Assembly (NCBI GenBank): GCA_937132085.1
Contig: CAKZNV010000201.1
Span: forward strand, 1-61,251
Length of the DNA stretch: 61,251 nucleotides
DNA from: an uncultured Rubritalea sp.
Lineage (GTDB): Bacteria; Verrucomicrobiota; Verrucomicrobiia; Verrucomicrobiales; Akkermansiaceae
Reading direction: 5' to 3'
The notes under the pieces were generated by a model, which worked only from the letters and a program-made list of their open reading frames with translations, made no database searches and was not told the origin of the DNA. Each line of letters begins with the position of its first letter. The stretch's first letter is position 1. A program made the translations under genes and the position numbers. This document shows, in pieces, positions 58,872-61,251 of the stretch.

Positions 58872-60494
58872 ATGGCTAATCCAACTAAATATATTTTCGT
58901 GACCGGCGGAGTCGTTTCCTCATTAGGAAAAGGGCTCGCAGCAGCATCACTCGGCACACTCCTTGAACACCGTGGACTCAATGTTCTCATCCAGAAGTTC
59001 GACCCATACCTCAATGTCGACCCAGGCACCATGTCACCATTCCAACACGGCGAAGTCTACGTCCTGGCTGATGGAGCTGAGACAGATCTAGATCTCGGTC
59101 ACTATGAGCGATTCACCAACTGTCAGTGCTCTAGCCTCAATAACATCACTTCCGGTCAAGTGTTTGAAACCGTCATCAATAACGAACGTGCTGGTAAATA
59201 TCTCGGCAAAACAGTTCAGTATATCCCACACTGCACAGACGTGATCAAAGAGCGCATCCGTGAAGTAACTGACTCTAGCGATGCTGACGTCATCATCACA
59301 GAAATAGGTGGAACTACTGGAGACATCGAAGGTCACCTCTTCCTCGAAGCTCTACGCCAGTTCTCTCTCGAAGTAGGCCGAGCAAACACCTGCTTCCTCC
59401 ACGTAACACTTCTTCCATACATTGCTGCTGCTGGCGAAATTAAAACTAAGCCAACTCAGCAGTCAGTCGCCAAACTCCGTGAAATCGGAATCCAGCCAGA
59501 CATCATTGTCTGTAGAACTGAGCATGATCTCGATGAAGACAACAAAGCGAAAATCGCCATGTTCTGTAATGTAGAGAAGCAAAACGTAGTTGCCTTCCGT
59601 GACGTGGCTCACACTATTTACGAATGCCCACTCGACCTCCGTAGAGATAAGTTAGATCGCCTCGTAACAGACCGTTTAGGTATAGAATCAGCTACACCAG
59701 ACCTCGAAGACTGGAGACGCTTTGTCGATAGAATCATTAACCCTACTCACGAAATTAACATCGCAGTAGTTGGCAAATACATTGAGCTACAGGATGCTTA
59801 TAAATCAATCTACGAATCACTCACCCACGCTGGAGCTGAGCACGACACCCGTGTCAATGTTCACCGTGTGGATGCTGAGAAGCTAGCGACTAATGGTCCA
59901 TCTATCCTCCTTAAAGACATGGACGGCATCCTCATCCCAGGTGGATTTGGTGACCGTGGAATCGAAGGCAAGATCGTTGCTGCTAAATTTGCTCGTGAGA
60001 ACAAAGTGCCATACTTCGGCATCTGTCTCGGAATGCAGATTGCTACCATCGAATTCGCTAGAAACGTTTGTAACCTTGAGAACGCAAACTCCACTGAATT
60101 CGACAGCGAATCCCCGTTCCCTGTCATCTCACTACAAGACGAACAAAAAGGTCTCACCACTATGGGAGCCAATATGCGCCTAGGAGCAACTGACTCAACT
60201 GTCTTTAAAGGCACCAAAGCGTTCGAGCTCTACGGTTCAGAAACAATCACTGAGCGTCATCGCCACCGCTATGAGTTCAACCCTAAATACCGTGAACAGA
60301 TCGAAACCGCTGGCCTCAAAATCAGTGCTGTTTCAGCAGACGAAGGTCTCGTGGAGATCGTAGAGATCACTGATCACCCATTCTTCATTGGTGCTCAGTT
60401 CCACCCAGAATTCCTTTCTAAGCCGAACAAACCACACCCGATCTTCGCAGGCTTCGTAAAGGCATCTCTCTCTAACAAAGAGGCCAAAGCTTAA
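58872..60494 (+). CDS. pyrG: CTP synthase
   Basis: 540 aa. Synthetase domain [23 protein letters not shown], then the glutamine amidotransferase domain with GICLGMQ (nucleophile Cys) and FHPEF. Makes CTP from UTP, ATP and glutamine. Full-length and highly conserved. ridA follows 18 bp downstream. Confidence 0.99.
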   Translation: MANPTKYIFVTGGVVSSLGKGLAAASLGTLLEHRGLNVLIQKFDPYLNVDPGTMSPFQHGEVYVLADGAETDLDLGHYERFTNCQCSSLNNITSGQVFETVINNERAGKYLGKTVQYIPHCTDVIKERIREVTDSSDADVIITEIGGTTGDIEGHLFLEALRQFSLEVGRANTCFLHVTLLPYIAAAGEIKTKPTQQSVAKLREIGIQPDIIVCRTEHDLDEDNKAKIAMFCNVEKQNVVAFRDVAHTIYECPLDLRRDKLDRLVTDRLGIESATPDLEDWRRFVDRIINPTHEINIAVVGKYIELQDAYKSIYESLTHAGAEHDTRVNVHRVDAEKLATNGPSILLKDMDGILIPGGFGDRGIEGKIVAAKFARENKVPYFGICLGMQIATIEFARNVCNLENANSTEFDSESPFPVISLQDEQKGLTTMGANMRLGATDSTVFKGTKAFELYGSETITERHRHRYEFNPKYREQIETAGLKISAVSADEGLVEIVEITDHPFFIGAQFHPEFLSKPNKPHPIFAGFVKASLSNKEAKA

Positions 60495-60512
60495 ACTGAA
60501 TCATCCCATCTT

Positions 60513-60968
60513 ATGTCTATTGAATCCAAAATCAACGCACTCGGCTACACTCTACCCGAAGCTCCCGCACCAGCAGGCTCCTACGTAAACTACACACGCT
60601 CGGGAAACCTCCTCTTCCTAGCCGGAGGCATCCCACCCGTAACCGATGAATACACGGGCAAGGTCCCTACCGACACCAGTGTTGAAACCGCACAAGAAGC
60701 AGCTCGTGTCATCACGCTCAACCGTCTAGCGGTGGTAAAAGATGCCGTTGGCTGCCTCGACAAGGTAAAGCAGATCGTCACCGTCAATGGCTTCGTCAAT
60801 TCTGAGCCAGATTTCTACGGACACCCTTCAGTCATCAATGGTTGCTCCGATCTTCTCGTAGAGATCTTCGGCGACAAAGGCATCCACTCCCGCACCGCCA
60901 TGGGCGCCGCTGCACTTCCGCTGAATGTCTCGGTCGAGATCAACATGGTGGTGGAAGTGACTGAGTAA
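60513..60968 (+). CDS. RidA-family deaminase-like protein
   Basis: 151 aa with the YjgF/RidA fold: YVNYTRSGNLLFLAGGIPPV, the hydrophobic core and the C-terminal RTAMGAAALPLNVSVEINMV (the conserved Arg at the start of this block). RidA enzymes destroy reactive enamine/imine metabolites from PLP enzymes. The subgroup (RidA proper or a Rid2-type) is not certain. Downstream is a shared terminator. Confidence 0.9.
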   Translation: MSIESKINALGYTLPEAPAPAGSYVNYTRSGNLLFLAGGIPPVTDEYTGKVPTDTSVETAQEAARVITLNRLAVVKDAVGCLDKVKQIVTVNGFVNSEPDFYGHPSVINGCSDLLVEIFGDKGIHSRTAMGAAALPLNVSVEINMVVEVTE

Positions 60969-61027
60969 GCTCAGAGCGATTCTATTCTCATCTCTATAGG
61001 CTCATAAAACGGCTCGTAGTGGATAAA

Positions 61028-61060
61028 AAAACCTCATCACCCTTACGGTAATGAGGTTTT
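61028..61060. terminator. Bidirectional terminator after ridA
   Basis: AAAACCTCAT (61028-61037) pairs with ATGAGGTTTT (61051-61060) across a 13-nt loop, with A/T-runs on both sides, ending ridA from the left and the partial leftward gene from the right. Confidence 0.85.
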
Positions 61061-61082
61061 GAATTTTAGAGGTAATCGTTCT

Positions 61083-61251
61083 CTAGCGAGTCTCCATTTT
61101 CTTCCAGACTGTCATCGTGAGAACAAATGCGACAATCGCAATGGCTCCATTAATGCAGGCAGAGCTTATATCGTTATAGATGATATTACCTGTTGCAAAC
61201 AACGTAGTGTAGACTGCTATCGAACTGAACAAGGTGCACAGAATACCTTTA
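61083..61251 (-). CDS. Membrane protein, N-terminus cut by window edge
   Basis: The minus-strand frame is open from the right edge to TAG at 61085-61083 (55 codons visible). Two hydrophobic segments (KGILCTLFSSIAVYTTLFATG and ACINGAIAIVAFVLTMTVW) and a basic tail. No family can be assigned from this fragment. Confidence 0.6.
   Translation of the reverse strand, partial: KGILCTLFSSIAVYTTLFATGNIIYNDISSACINGAIAIVAFVLTMTVWKKMETR

Noticed and set aside
1..61251. CRISPR array, IS element or rRNA operon
   Set aside because: No regularly spaced long repeats, no transposase-like reading frame and no 16S/23S-like sequence were seen on reading the window.

Overview
The window looks like a chromosomal segment of a Verrucomicrobiota bacterium (my inference from gene content and protein style: OpcA next to Zwf, large secreted HEAT/TPR and VWA proteins, a prenyltransferase-fold membrane protein; moderate GC, roughly mid-40s by eye). 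Housekeeping genes on both strands fill most of it, but positions 1317-9297 hold an integrated filamentous phage (Inoviridae-type prophage), the most unusual part of the window.

Left edge (1-1050): molybdenum cofactor genes moaC and mobA (mobA runs off the window). Prophage (1317-9297): two copies of a 28-bp site that resembles a chromosomal dif site (identical 19-bp core) bracket about 7.95 kb of almost entirely plus-strand genes in Ff-like order. These are two small early genes, an HUH-type Rep, a putative ssDNA-binding protein, a 30-residue coat-like peptide, a major coat protein with signal peptide, a second coat-like paralogue without one, a pIII-like protein, a pVI-like protein, a Zot/pI ATPase, a pIV-like secretin, a 59-aa membrane peptide and a small cytosine-methyltransferase-like protein. 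There is no integrase gene, which fits use of the host XerC/XerD recombinases at dif. Immediately right of attR lies parE (topoisomerase IV B subunit).

9354-18017: parE, a membrane protein, a 943-aa HEAT/TPR protein, a TonB-dependent receptor and a LysR regulator, all on the minus strand, then a CAU-anticodon tRNA. 18340-24241: secreted hydrolases, a nitroreductase, a Fic protein with an autoinhibitory motif, a DnaQ-type exonuclease and an unknown membrane protein. 24283-34761: uvrA, a transglutaminase-like protein, an A-type Fe-S carrier, a SirB1-like protein, a lipase-like hydrolase, a HAD phosphatase, gmk, a TatD-type nuclease and miaA.

34792-42299: a GbsR/MarR regulator with a palindrome at its start, a ThuA-like protein, accA, a LysM protein, acpP, a membrane protein, and selD. 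selD is itself a selenoprotein gene with an in-frame UGA at the catalytic position and a hairpin just downstream. A second CAU tRNA follows. 42391-53637: GH13 and GH77 glucan enzymes, a SET-domain methyltransferase, nagA, a double-VWA membrane protein, a YwqG-like cysteine-rich protein and a GreA/B-like protein. 53746-61251: a prenyltransferase-fold protein, opcA-zwf (oxidative pentose phosphate entry), kdsB, pyrG, ridA and a truncated membrane protein at the right edge.

Short repeated sequences lie between several chromosomal genes: an AATTCTG-rich element at three places and a REP-like folded element at 22708-22799.
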